Assembly (NCBI RefSeq): GCF_900313035.1 | Contig: NZ_OMPS01000011.1 | Location: 1-64,000 of the forward strand | DNA length: 64,000 bases | Reading direction: 5' to 3' | Origin: Ruegeria sp. EL01 | Lineage (GTDB): Bacteria; Pseudomonadota; Alphaproteobacteria; Rhodobacterales; Rhodobacteraceae | Part shown: positions 41,846-51,110 of the stretch, in pieces | Layout of the letters: the number at the start of each line of letters is the position of its first letter | How positions within the stretch are numbered: position 1 is the first letter of the stretch | Notes under the pieces: model-generated | What the model saw: the letters and a program-made list of their open reading frames with translations, nothing else | The model's database searches: none | What the model was told of the DNA's origin: nothing | Position numbers and translations under genes: made by a program

Positions 41846-42988
41846 ATGCGAATCCTTCACACAGCAGATTGGCACCTTGGAAAGACCTTTCGGAAAGTGT
41901 CGCTGATGGATGATCAGGGGCATGTTTTAGACCAAATTCTTAATGCGGTGGTCGAGAATGACATTCAGGTGTTGATCGTCGCTGGCGATATATATGACAA
42001 GCAAGCGCCATCTGAGGCTGCTGTTGCGCTGTTTTGCAGTTTCATTGAGCGTGTCTATGAAGAGACTGATGCTGCGATTGTCATCATTGCGGGCAATCAC
42101 GATTCTGGACAAAGGCTTGCCGGGCCGACCAAGCTTTATGATCGTAATCGCATTTTGATCAGGGGAACATTGGCGCGGGATGAACACCCGATCGTCTTGG
42201 ATGATGAACATGGTCCTGTCGCTTTTTCGGCACTTCCATATGGCGAAATATTTGCAGCTCGGCGCGCATTTGACGATGAAACCATCCGGTCGCCCGAGGA
42301 CGTATTGAGGTTTGAGGTGGATGCAGCTCGCGCGCTAAAGCCTGAAGGTGCCCGATGGGTAATCGTCGCGCACGCATTTGTAACAGGCAGTCTTCCCAGC
42401 GAATCCGAACGTACATTGTCGGTGGGCACGGTTGAGACCGTATCCAGCAGCCTTTTTGACGGTGCCAATTATGTCGCGCTTGGTCACTTACATCGCTCTC
42501 AAACCGCTGGAAATGAGACCATACGTTACAGCGGATCACCTCTGGCCTTTGGCTTTGATGAGGCTGACACGACAAAGACCATGGCCCTGTTTAATCTGTC
42601 CGCTGATGGTAGCCTTGAGAATTTCAGAGAGATTGCGTTTGAACCGCTGCGAAAAGTTAGGGAGGTCAGGGGCCTGATGGCCGATTTGGTCGCTGAGGCA
42701 GAGAAGTCTCCAAGCGAGGATTACATCAGCGCTATTTTTCTTGATGAAGGTTCGGTGGTCGAGCCAGCGGCGCAATTGCGGCCGTACTACCCAAATGTTT
42801 TGCAGACCTTGCGCGAGAAAAAACGCGAGCTGGTTCATGCAAGTGCGGGTCGGGCACATTCTAAATTGGACGATCCAATGGGTGTGATCAGCGAATTTGT
42901 TGAGTTTGTGCGCGGCGAGAAACCCAATGAAGCTGAGACCGATGTTGTGACGAAAATTGTCGACCAACCGGTGCGGAAGGAAGTGTAA
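41846..42988 (+). CDS. sbcD: Exonuclease SbcD (Mre11-type nuclease subunit)
   Basis: A 380-aa metallophosphoesterase that, with SbcC, cuts hairpins and DNA ends. The metal motifs are HTADWHLGK (D8, H10), AGDIYDKQ, AGNHDSGQ, the HAFVTG strand and ALGHLHRSQ. I chose the ATG at 41846, preceded by GGAGTGCAGC, over an earlier start 8 codons upstream. The stop overlaps the sbcC start in TAATG. A copy on an accessory replicon under a WYL regulator suggests a defence or repair role separate from housekeeping. Confidence 0.95.
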   Translation: MRILHTADWHLGKTFRKVSLMDDQGHVLDQILNAVVENDIQVLIVAGDIYDKQAPSEAAVALFCSFIERVYEETDAAIVIIAGNHDSGQRLAGPTKLYDRNRILIRGTLARDEHPIVLDDEHGPVAFSALPYGEIFAARRAFDDETIRSPEDVLRFEVDAARALKPEGARWVIVAHAFVTGSLPSESERTLSVGTVETVSSSLFDGANYVALGHLHRSQTAGNETIRYSGSPLAFGFDEADTTKTMALFNLSADGSLENFREIAFEPLRKVREVRGLMADLVAEAEKSPSEDYISAIFLDEGSVVEPAAQLRPYYPNVLQTLREKKRELVHASAGRAHSKLDDPMGVISEFVEFVRGEKPNEAETDVVTKIVDQPVRKEV

Positions 42989-45900
42989 TGCGTCCCATTC
43001 GCCTCACGTTAAACGCCTTTGGTCCCTATGCTGGAAGAGAAGTAGTAGATTTTACCGCTGCGCTCGATGCTGGAATATTTGGCATCTATGGGGATACAGG
43101 TGCAGGTAAAACCACAATATTTGATGGGATTGCATTTGCTTTGTTTGGGCAATCATCAGGTGCTGAAAGAGCCTCTGATGACATGCTGTCTGATTATGCT
43201 GACCCCAAAGACATTACTGAGGTCGAGCTCGTCTTTGATCTTGGTGAGAAACGCTATGTTGTTCGCCGCATTCCCAGACAGGAGCGTGCCTCCAATCGAG
43301 GGGAAGGGACGACTTCTCAGGCGCATGAGGCTTATCTGTTTGATGCGACCGGGCTAACCTTGGATCAGATCACGAAAGACAATTCTGGCGAGATGCTGTC
43401 TGAAAAGAAAACAAGCCAGGTCGATCCTATGATCAGAGATCTGCTTGGCTATGACGCCGCTCAGTTCAGGCAAATCGTCTTGCTGCCACAAGGTGAGTTC
43501 CGTAAAATTCTCACCGCCAATTCAGACGATCGGGCGCCGATATTAAAGCGGCTGTTTGATGTCTCTCTCTATGAGAACTTCATGCAGAAAATTCGCACTC
43601 AAGCCGCGAATATGCATCGTGAGATCAAGGACGAACGTATTGTCAGGGACACAACACTTGAGGGCCTGACAGAACAAGAGCTCAAAGACGATATCGCATC
43701 ACGTGACAAATCCATCGCTGAGCTTGGTGAAAAACTAAAGACGCTGGCAACGCAAGCAGCCACACATCAAAAAACCCTCACCGAAGGAGAAACACTGCTC
43801 GCGAAGTTTAAGTCTTTGTCCGACGCCAAGAAGGATGAAGGGGAACTTAAGTCAAAAGCAAAGACAATCAAAGCCTATCAGGCCCGCGTTTCAGTCGCGC
43901 GCGCTGCACAATCGGTTCTTCCGGCTGAAACGGTTCGCGATCGTACAAAGCAAGATTTGATAGATGCGTCAAAACTCAAGACAGATGCCGATATTGCACT
44001 CGGCTTGGCCACAACATCCCATGAGGCAGCGGTGGCAGAACAAGAACGTGTAGCCAAACAAAAACCGCGGCGCGACAAAGCTGCCGCGATGGTTCAAAAG
44101 CTCGAACGTTGGGAGGGGATTCTAGAAAAAGCGGCTTCACTTCAAGGTCCGGTGGCCGAGGCCAAGCAAGCCCACCGGAAGGCTGAAACGGCTGAAGTGG
44201 AAGCAAAGAGCGCAGAGGCTGCTGCCAATCAGAAACTAGGTGAGATTCAAGCCCTTCAACGAGCGATACCTGAACATACAAAAGCGGTCAGCGCCGCAAC
44301 GACAGATTTGGCAGCACTCCAACGCGAAGCGGAGATAACCGGCCAGTTCGAAGCCTGTCTGTTGAAGAGAAATCAGCAAGCGACAAATCTCACGTCCCTG
44401 CTCCAAGATCACAAAAAAGCGGACTCCTATCTGACAAAATGTCAGGAAGCGTTTTCAAAAGCCGAACAGGAACTGACCGATATTCAAGCCTTGCATGTCG
44501 CCCGAAAGCTCAGCGCAGGTAAACCTTGTCCTGCATGCGGATCAACAGAGCACCCAGATCCAGCAACGGGTGACCCAGAACGTCTTGGGCGTCATGAAAA
44601 CTTCGAAGCGGCAGAGCGATCGCGCGATACGGCAGCGGAAGAAGAACGCGCGGCGAAGGGCCTTGTCGCAACGGGCGAGGCCATATTGGCTGAACGGCAG
44701 CAAGAACTTGATGCGTTGACAAAGCCCGAACGCAGCCGCGGAACGCTTGCGCCGTTGCTGCAAACCGCCAAGGAAACAAGAGAAAAACTGGAAGGCGATA
44801 CGCGGTTCAACGATTTGGCAGAGCGTCTCTCCAGAGCTGAAAGCGCTTCAAATGATACCCTGAAGGCCCGCGAAGAAGCATCAAGAGAAGTTGGTTTGCA
44901 AATGCAAGCGGTGTCCAATGCACAGACCGCGCTGACCACAACACTCGCGGAAGTGCCTGAAAATAGGCGAAGTCTGCCGTCGCTAACGGAAGACTTGACG
45001 ACGGCGCGCGCCGAGCAGTCTTGCTTCGAGCAGGAAAACACAACCGCGATTGACGCGGAGAAAGCCGCAGGTCTTCAATTGGCATCTGCAAAAGAAGGTC
45101 ACCGCAACGCCAGCACAAACCTGTCTAAGGTAGAAACAGCATCAAAGAAGGCGGAAGAAGATTTTTCAAAGAGTTTGGAGGCATCCAAACTGAGTGAAGA
45201 AGGCTATAAATCTGCAAAATCTGATGTCGCCCATTTGGAGGAACTTGAAACGGCAATCCAATCTCATACCAATCAGGTTGCTTCACACAAAGACCGGTTG
45301 GAACGGTTGATTGAGGACATTGGAGATCAGGAACGCCCTGACATTGAGGCTCTTACAGCTATTGCCAAAGCGTGCACAGATGAATTGGACAATGGTCGAT
45401 CTGAGCAGGCGAGACTGAATTCTGAACTTGAGCGCAAAAACGAGGTATTCGCAACGATCACAGCGCTTTCTGCAAAGATCGCCGGTCTAGAGGAAAAATA
45501 TGCCCCACTCGGTGAGATTGCGGGTCTCGTCAATGGCGACAATGACCTCAAAGTTAGGCTGCCTGAATTTGCAATCGCAGCGATGTTTGACGAGATTTTG
45601 GATGCTTCCAATCAACGCCTTGGGCCGATGACCAATCAGCGATTCCAACTTCATCGCCCAGTTGAGACGACGGGCGGACGATCAAAGCGTGGTCTTGATA
45701 TTGCTGTCTTTGATGCCAATACAGAAAAGTCACGATCAACCACCAGTCTGTCTGGCGGCGAAGGGTTTCAAGCCTCTCTTGCGCTGGCCTTGGGGCTTTC
45801 AGATGTGGTCCAACAAAACAGTGGCGGCATAAAGTTGGACGCGATTTTCATCGATGAAGGGTTTGGCACATTGGACCAAGAGACATTAGATACAGCGCTT

Positions 45901-46047
45901 GAGACATTGTGTTCATTGACGGGCGAGATGCGCGCTGTTGGTCTGATTTCGCACACCGAGCAGGTTAAAGCTTTGATCACGGAAGGCTTTGATATTGAGG
46001 CGACGCCAAGTGGATCGCATATACATGCTCGGACAAGTGCAGCTTGA
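42988..46047 (+). CDS. sbcC: Exonuclease SbcC (Rad50-type ATPase subunit)
   Basis: A 1019-aa SMC-like ATPase. Walker A is GDTGAGKTT at 35-43, long coiled coils run on both sides of a zinc hook with CPAC at 514-517, the ABC signature is LSGGE at 921-925, and Walker B is IFIDEGFGTLD with D956 and E957. All essential motifs are present, so it should be functional. It forms a complex with SbcD at DNA ends. It may recognise phage or plasmid DNA structures in this setting, which is inference. Confidence 0.96.
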   Translation: MRPIRLTLNAFGPYAGREVVDFTAALDAGIFGIYGDTGAGKTTIFDGIAFALFGQSSGAERASDDMLSDYADPKDITEVELVFDLGEKRYVVRRIPRQERASNRGEGTTSQAHEAYLFDATGLTLDQITKDNSGEMLSEKKTSQVDPMIRDLLGYDAAQFRQIVLLPQGEFRKILTANSDDRAPILKRLFDVSLYENFMQKIRTQAANMHREIKDERIVRDTTLEGLTEQELKDDIASRDKSIAELGEKLKTLATQAATHQKTLTEGETLLAKFKSLSDAKKDEGELKSKAKTIKAYQARVSVARAAQSVLPAETVRDRTKQDLIDASKLKTDADIALGLATTSHEAAVAEQERVAKQKPRRDKAAAMVQKLERWEGILEKAASLQGPVAEAKQAHRKAETAEVEAKSAEAAANQKLGEIQALQRAIPEHTKAVSAATTDLAALQREAEITGQFEACLLKRNQQATNLTSLLQDHKKADSYLTKCQEAFSKAEQELTDIQALHVARKLSAGKPCPACGSTEHPDPATGDPERLGRHENFEAAERSRDTAAEEERAAKGLVATGEAILAERQQELDALTKPERSRGTLAPLLQTAKETREKLEGDTRFNDLAERLSRAESASNDTLKAREEASREVGLQMQAVSNAQTALTTTLAEVPENRRSLPSLTEDLTTARAEQSCFEQENTTAIDAEKAAGLQLASAKEGHRNASTNLSKVETASKKAEEDFSKSLEASKLSEEGYKSAKSDVAHLEELETAIQSHTNQVASHKDRLERLIEDIGDQERPDIEALTAIAKACTDELDNGRSEQARLNSELERKNEVFATITALSAKIAGLEEKYAPLGEIAGLVNGDNDLKVRLPEFAIAAMFDEILDASNQRLGPMTNQRFQLHRPVETTGGRSKRGLDIAVFDANTEKSRSTTSLSGGEGFQASLALALGLSDVVQQNSGGIKLDAIFIDEGFGTLDQETLDTALETLCSLTGEMRAVGLISHTEQVKALITEGFDIEATPSGSHIHARTSAA

Positions 46048-46452
46048 GCACCAAATAAGAGTTTTTGGCTCGCTTGTCCAAACAGAGTCTCTCAAAATAC
46101 GAATCTCATATTTATGGCGCATTAATAAGGGTATGTCGGAGTCCTTCAATGCTGAGACTGCACAACCAATGAAAACAACCACTTAGTGTTTTCAATTGAT
46201 GGGACTGGGGCAGGGGCCATAACCGACCTTCGCTGCGGGCCGCACTAACTAGCAAACAGCGGGACTCAACCGACATTGATGTTTTGCCATGTTGCTGACG
46301 CAGCATTTGTTCGCAGTTGCAGCAAGCTCTTTGCTGCAATGCGGCCTGCGTCGTGGAAGCGGCCGTTCAAAGCTACAATCTCGGAGGGTTTCTTAAGGCG
46401 ATGGAAATGTCATGACATTCCTTACAAACTATCTCTGGTTTATAACGCTTGT
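46048..46452. other. Non-coding gap with hairpins after sbcC
   Basis: No gene is seen. Between 46290 and 46340 there are two small hairpins, TGCTG-ACG-CAGCA (46293-46305) and TTGCAGCAA-GCTCT-TTGCTGCAA (46317-46339). The second has a look-alike in the gap near 55990. The gap marks the right edge of the probable defence island. Confidence 0.45.
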
Positions 46453-47625
46453 TCAGAGTGGCGCTTGCGTGATCGGAAGGATGATCTGGCCCTCTTGAAG
46501 TTTTTCAGCACACGTCATCTGACCCTCGGAAATACGCCTCATCGCCATCCGGATTTCATCCGCAGCTTCGTCATAACGTGATTTCCCAGAAATCACATCT
46601 GACACGTCTAGGTCTATTGCGTCTGGCCAGTCAGATAAGGTCTTGGGGTTGCCGCAAATCTTGATTGTCGGGGCAAGTGGCAGTCCGGACGGATTAAAGA
46701 CCCCCATCGCAAAAAGAGAGACTTGTGCGCCCCCCAATACCATGCCGGTAAGAGATGTCGGGCTGAAGAAAGGTGTGTTCATGAAGAAGAGGCCTTTCCC
46801 CTTAGGACGTTCCCCGAAATTCAACGCCCCTGCAAAGCGGCTGGTCCCGATCTTGCAAAGCGCACCCATGGTTTTTTCTGTTAATGTGCTGAGGCCGGCT
46901 TCTATGTTTTCTTGTGTTGGGTTCACCCCACGGTAATCAGTACCGTCCGAGTTCATCATTGCTTCTTCAGCGCTTAGATGTGCCAAAATAGCGTCAGCGA
47001 TTTGAGGGGTCTTGGATTGCGCTCGGACGACATCTTCTCCACCTAAAAACTCCGCGGTTTCAGAGACAATAGCAGTGCCACCAGCTTCGATCAGTAGGTC
47101 AACAAAGCGACCAATGGCTGGATTAGCACAAAGTGCGGATGTCGCGTCTGATCCTCCGCACTCTAGTGCGACAGTGAGGTTTGATAGGTTGAATTCAGAT
47201 TTTGATTGTCCTGCCGTTGCATCCAAAAGACTGCGCAGTTTCGTGGTCAAACTTTCCTGAGCTGCCTGCATTCCGCGTTGGGCCATGAGCGCGACAACAA
47301 AGATTGGTTTTTCGACTTCAGAGCAGACTGCCTGTAACCTGTCAGCAGAAGAGCGATCATGTGTGACGACAAGCGCTGCGCCAACATTTGGGTGCGCTAT
47401 GATGGCTTTGATCATCTCTTCTTGAAGGGTGGCATCATCACCGCGCAACCCCCGCTGGAAAGCGGGCGTAATTGGTAGGACACCGGAAACTTGGGCGGCG
47501 GCGAGAGCCGTGACACGGTCGGTCAGTGCCACGGTCGAAAATGCGATGACGTGATTGCGAACGCCGATGCGCCCGTCGGCACGCCGCCACCCCTTTCCGA
47601 TTGGATCATGCAATGTTGTGGACAT
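46453..47625 (-). CDS. UxaA-family dehydratase, large (C-terminal) subunit
   Basis: A 390-aa protein homologous to the large part of altronate/galactarate dehydratases. It has GRIGVRNHVIAFSTVAL near the start, ALECGGSDATSALCANPAIG and SETAEFLGGEDV, with the Cys and Glu typical of these metal-dependent dehydratases. The usual N-terminal SAF domain is missing here and is encoded by the adjacent small gene, as in split members. The ATG at 47625 has AAGGAG 9 bases before it. It is the last gene of the TRAP operon. The substrate is likely a sugar acid. Confidence 0.88.
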   Translation of the reverse strand: MSTTLHDPIGKGWRRADGRIGVRNHVIAFSTVALTDRVTALAAAQVSGVLPITPAFQRGLRGDDATLQEEMIKAIIAHPNVGAALVVTHDRSSADRLQAVCSEVEKPIFVVALMAQRGMQAAQESLTTKLRSLLDATAGQSKSEFNLSNLTVALECGGSDATSALCANPAIGRFVDLLIEAGGTAIVSETAEFLGGEDVVRAQSKTPQIADAILAHLSAEEAMMNSDGTDYRGVNPTQENIEAGLSTLTEKTMGALCKIGTSRFAGALNFGERPKGKGLFFMNTPFFSPTSLTGMVLGGAQVSLFAMGVFNPSGLPLAPTIKICGNPKTLSDWPDAIDLDVSDVISGKSRYDEAADEIRMAMRRISEGQMTCAEKLQEGQIILPITQAPL

Positions 47626-47872
47626 GCACATGTTCTCCTTCGCGGATAGCAGTCTTGGCATGGCCTATGACAACACCGTACTTTAGAATTGCCTCACCTT
47701 TTGAAATAGAGACCAGCGCCACCTTGTGCCCAAAGGGGATACCTTGATCGATCGTCACGCCTCCGGCGATGGCGGTGCAGTCCAGTAGATCGTCAAGCAC
47801 CGTCGCCACGTTGTCGCCCCCTTGGGTCTTTAGGGACAGGCGCAGGTCAGGCGATGGATCGGGGTTACTCAT
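47606..47872 (-). CDS. UxaA-family dehydratase, small SAF-domain subunit
   Basis: An 88-aa SAF-domain protein (NVATVLDDL, then GVTIDQGIPFGHKVALVSI and KYGVVIGHA) that corresponds to the N-terminal part of altronate dehydratase UxaA. It overlaps the large subunit by 20 bases and the upstream aldehyde dehydrogenase by 4. The two subunits should form one enzyme. Confidence 0.88.
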   Translation of the reverse strand: MSNPDPSPDLRLSLKTQGGDNVATVLDDLLDCTAIAGGVTIDQGIPFGHKVALVSISKGEAILKYGVVIGHAKTAIREGEHVHVHNIA

Positions 47873-49254
47873 ACCTGTCCTTTGCGGAAAACCGTATGTT
47901 CCTGCGTGTAGAAATGCAGGGTTGATGCGCCGTTTGAGCCCCCGACACCGAGCGACGAATTTTTGACCCCGACGAAGGGCGCGTGGTCTTCGGGGAAGCT
48001 GCCGCAGTTGACGTGTAGCATTCCGCTTTCAGCCTCAGCGATAAAGCGGTCGACCAGCGGCGTTTGCTCAGAATAGAGACAGGCCGAAAGGCCGAATTCT
48101 ATGTCATTGCAGATTTCAAGGGCTTCGCTCGGAGTGTCATATGGGATGACAGCAAGGACCGGGCCAAAGACTTCTTCCCTTGCGACTTCCATGAGAGGTG
48201 TCACACCTGACAAGATCGTTGGCGCGAAAAAGTAGCCTCCGTTCTGGTCAATTCTTTGCCCGCCAGCCGCTACTTTTGCCCCTTCACTAACAGCGCGTTC
48301 GACGAAACCTGCAACATCATTGCGGGCCTTGTCCCCCATCAGCGGACCAATTGTTGTCGCCGGGTCAAGCCCATCGCCGACAACAGCGGAATTCGCGCGC
48401 GCGGCTAGTCCTTCAACGACCTGAGCTTCTATTTCACGACGTACGATGACGCGACTGATCGCCGTACAGCGTTGTCCACAAACCGCAAACGCAGCCATGT
48501 AAATCTGATCAAGCGTTGCGTCCAGATCGCTGGCATCATTCAAGATGGCCGGGTTCTTGCCACCAAGTTCCAGACTGATTTCGGCTAGATTTTCTGCGGC
48601 GGCCTTTGCAACAATGCGCCCAATGCCAACGGACCCGGTGAAGCTGATTGCGTTGACACCGTTTGCAGAGGTCAAGGCACCGCCCAAACTTCCGGACCCA
48701 TAGGCGATTTGGAACAGGCCCTTGGGTAGGATTTCATCAGCCACCTCTTGCATGATAAATGCGGCACCGGGCGTGCTGATGGATGGTTTCAACACGATGG
48801 CATTGCCATAAACCAATGCCGGGATCGTCTTGCGGATTGGCGTGCTAAACGGAAAGTTCCAAGGGCTAATCCCCACAATCACGCCCCGCGGACGACGGGT
48901 GGAATACGTCACCGTACCCGGCTTTTGCGAGGGAAGGACCTCTCCGATCGGCGCCGAGGCGCGGTGTGTGGTGGCGCGACCTTCGCCCAGTGCTTTGTTC
49001 ACCTCGCCACGGGATTCACCAATGACCTTGCCCATTTCGCGCGTAATCGCCGTTGCGATGTCTTCACGACGTTTTTCCAAACCATCCAGAAAGGCGCCGA
49101 CGATTTTGCCACGCTCAGGTTGAGGAACCCGGGCCCATTCTCGTTGCGCTGCCCGTGCAGTCGCCATGATCGCGGGGACATCATCGGGCGATATTGTTGG
49201 AAACGATCCAACGACCTCGCTTGGATTGGCCGGGTTTTGAATTTCAACACGCAT
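47869..49254 (-). CDS. NAD(P)-dependent aldehyde dehydrogenase
   Basis: A 461-aa ALDH superfamily enzyme that oxidises an aldehyde to an acid in the cytoplasm. The general base is the Glu in SLELGGKNP and the nucleophile is the Cys in CGQRCTAI. GISPWNFPFS and the EEVFGPVLAVI region are typical. The family is close to succinate- or ketoglutarate-semialdehyde dehydrogenases, but the actual substrate is probably a sugar-derived aldehyde given the operon. Confidence 0.93.
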   Translation of the reverse strand: MRVEIQNPANPSEVVGSFPTISPDDVPAIMATARAAQREWARVPQPERGKIVGAFLDGLEKRREDIATAITREMGKVIGESRGEVNKALGEGRATTHRASAPIGEVLPSQKPGTVTYSTRRPRGVIVGISPWNFPFSTPIRKTIPALVYGNAIVLKPSISTPGAAFIMQEVADEILPKGLFQIAYGSGSLGGALTSANGVNAISFTGSVGIGRIVAKAAAENLAEISLELGGKNPAILNDASDLDATLDQIYMAAFAVCGQRCTAISRVIVRREIEAQVVEGLAARANSAVVGDGLDPATTIGPLMGDKARNDVAGFVERAVSEGAKVAAGGQRIDQNGGYFFAPTILSGVTPLMEVAREEVFGPVLAVIPYDTPSEALEICNDIEFGLSACLYSEQTPLVDRFIAEAESGMLHVNCGSFPEDHAPFVGVKNSSLGVGGSNGASTLHFYTQEHTVFRKGQV

Positions 49255-49258
49255 AGGG

Positions 49259-50554
49259 TTACCTCAGGCTGCGAAGGGTTTCAGGCAGCCAGAGGCTGAG
49301 CTGTGGGAAGAAAATGACGATCAACATTGCTACGATAAGCGTGGCGACAAAGGGTAGGATTGCTACGGCTACGCGTTCGAATTTGATGTTCGCAATCTGG
49401 CTCGCCACAAAGAGGTTCACGCCAAGGGGTGGGGTAAGGAAAGCGATCTCGATCGTCACGATCAGGATGATACCGAAGTGGATCGGGTCGATGCCGTAGC
49501 TTACCACCAAGGGCACAAGGATTGGTGCCAGAATGATGATTGCACTAATTGTCTCCATGAACGTACCGATGATGATCAATAGTAGGCAGATCAACAGTAA
49601 GATCAGCGTCGCACTTTCTGTGATACCGCTGAACGTCGCAACGACGTCTTGTGGAATGCGTTCCAGCGTGATGACGGTGGCAAACAAGGTGGAACATGCA
49701 ACGATTATCATCAGGGCACCGCCGAGACGCACAGCGTTTTCGAATGCGGCCCGCAGACCGGGAAGTGTCAACTGGCGATAGACGACAACACTTACGACCA
49801 GCGCATAGACCACCGCACAAACCGACGCCTCAACAGGGGTGAATATCCCCGAATAGATGCCGCCCAATATGAAGACTGGCAGGAACAGTGCAAACTTTGC
49901 TTTCCAGATCAAGCGCCAGATGCTTTGGCGTTCGACACTGTGGTCGACCTCCATGACTGCGCCAGACCGAAGCGCCAGCACATAGGCAACGCCAGCTAAG
50001 AGAAATGCGGTGAACAAGCCTGGCAGCATGCCCGCGGCAAACAGGTCGGCAATCGAAACATTTGCGATGATGCCGTAGATGATCAGCGGATTGCTGGGGG
50101 GGATCATAACGCCTAGCGTTCCGCCTGTTGCTGACACACTCGCCGCATATTCAGGTGGGTAGCCATATTTGATCATCGAGGGGATCATGATTGCGCCAAT
50201 CGCCGCAACCGTGCCGGGTCCAGAGCCTGAGATTGCGGCAAAGAACATGCATGAAAAGATCGTCACAAGCCCAAGACTTCCGGGAATATGACCAAATGCG
50301 TGACGGAAAATGCTGATGATATCTTCGGTAATGCCGCCCTTTTGCATGATGTTGCCAGCCAAAATGAACGACGGGATCGCCAGCAACGCAAACTTATCCA
50401 AACCGTTCAGAACGTTTTGCGTTGCGAAAACAAGCGGTGCATCGGTCAGATAGCTGACGGCAAGGCCCGTGATGCCAAGTGATGCATAAATTGGTAGTCC
50501 GAGAAACAGTAAGATCGGAAAGAGGACCAGCAGGATCACATAGACTTCATTCAT
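49259..50554 (-). CDS. dctM: TRAP transporter large permease, DctM
   Basis: A 431-aa inner-membrane protein with about twelve hydrophobic segments. It has the DctM traits FLGLPIYASLGITGL, SGSGPGTVAAIG, GGTLGVMIPPSNP and TPPLGVNLFV. It is the Na+-driven substrate channel of the TRAP system. Start at the ATG at 50554, overlapping dctQ by 8 bases. The open frame extends further upstream but that part reads through dctQ. Confidence 0.94.
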   Translation of the reverse strand: MNEVYVILLVLFPILLFLGLPIYASLGITGLAVSYLTDAPLVFATQNVLNGLDKFALLAIPSFILAGNIMQKGGITEDIISIFRHAFGHIPGSLGLVTIFSCMFFAAISGSGPGTVAAIGAIMIPSMIKYGYPPEYAASVSATGGTLGVMIPPSNPLIIYGIIANVSIADLFAAGMLPGLFTAFLLAGVAYVLALRSGAVMEVDHSVERQSIWRLIWKAKFALFLPVFILGGIYSGIFTPVEASVCAVVYALVVSVVVYRQLTLPGLRAAFENAVRLGGALMIIVACSTLFATVITLERIPQDVVATFSGITESATLILLLICLLLIIIGTFMETISAIIILAPILVPLVVSYGIDPIHFGIILIVTIEIAFLTPPLGVNLFVASQIANIKFERVAVAILPFVATLIVAMLIVIFFPQLSLWLPETLRSLR

Positions 50555-51044
50555 CACCAAGATCCTTCTGAGGAACGTCAAGTTCGCCGCCACGCAGCAA
50601 CACGACGAAGTCGCGCAGATGGAGGACAAAGATAATTGCAAAGCCCGTGCTCATCGCGACAAACAAGTTGTTTTGATTAAAACCGAGTGCCGCCGAAGTA
50701 TTCGGATAGCGCAGACCATCGATGAAATTGTTCCAAGCGAAAAACGCCATCGTGGCTGAAAATCCAAGGAGCACCACGGTATGAAAAAAGTCGATTGTTC
50801 GAATGCCAATCTTACGCCCAATCAAATCTGAGAACACCGACACCCGCAGATGTGATCGTGTCAAGGTGCCATAGGCCGCCGCGAAGAAGACCATCGAAAT
50901 GAAGCTGAAGCGGCCAAGTTCTTCGGTCCAGTCAACGGCCCATCTCAGCTCCCGCGAGACAACCTGCAAGAAAAGTGCGCCGACCATAAACGCAAGGCCG
51001 GATGCAGCGAGCCCGAACAAAACGTATCTAAGAAATTTCATCAT
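50547..51044 (-). CDS. dctQ: TRAP transporter small permease, DctQ
   Basis: A 165-aa protein with four membrane helices (about 8-28, 43-62, 84-106 and 126-146) and the WTEELGRFSF stretch typical of DctQ. It partners DctM. AGGGG precedes the tandem ATG start at 51044. A hairpin lies between it and dctP. Confidence 0.92.
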   Translation of the reverse strand: MMKFLRYVLFGLAASGLAFMVGALFLQVVSRELRWAVDWTEELGRFSFISMVFFAAAYGTLTRSHLRVSVFSDLIGRKIGIRTIDFFHTVVLLGFSATMAFFAWNNFIDGLRYPNTSAALGFNQNNLFVAMSTGFAIIFVLHLRDFVVLLRGGELDVPQKDLGDE

Positions 51045-51063
51045 TGAGCCCCTGAAAATAAGG

Positions 51064-51098
51064 TGTTGCACCCGGCGAAAAAAACGCCGGGTGCAACA
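51064..51098 (-). terminator. Strong hairpin between dctP and dctQ
   Basis: TGTTGCACCCGGCG (51064-51077) and CGCCGGGTGCAACA (51085-51098) are perfect 14-base complements around a loop of seven A, read as seven T on the minus strand. It starts 12 bases after the dctP stop. It likely protects the dctP message and partly ends transcription, giving more binding protein than permease, as in other TRAP and ABC operons. Confidence 0.7.
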
Positions 51099-51110
51099 TT
51101 GATTTTAAGA

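Noticed and set aside
42988..46047. SbcC as an RloC-type anticodon nuclease
   Set aside because: It has the zinc hook and standard SbcC motifs, is overlapped by a true SbcD gene, and shows no visible extra nuclease domain.
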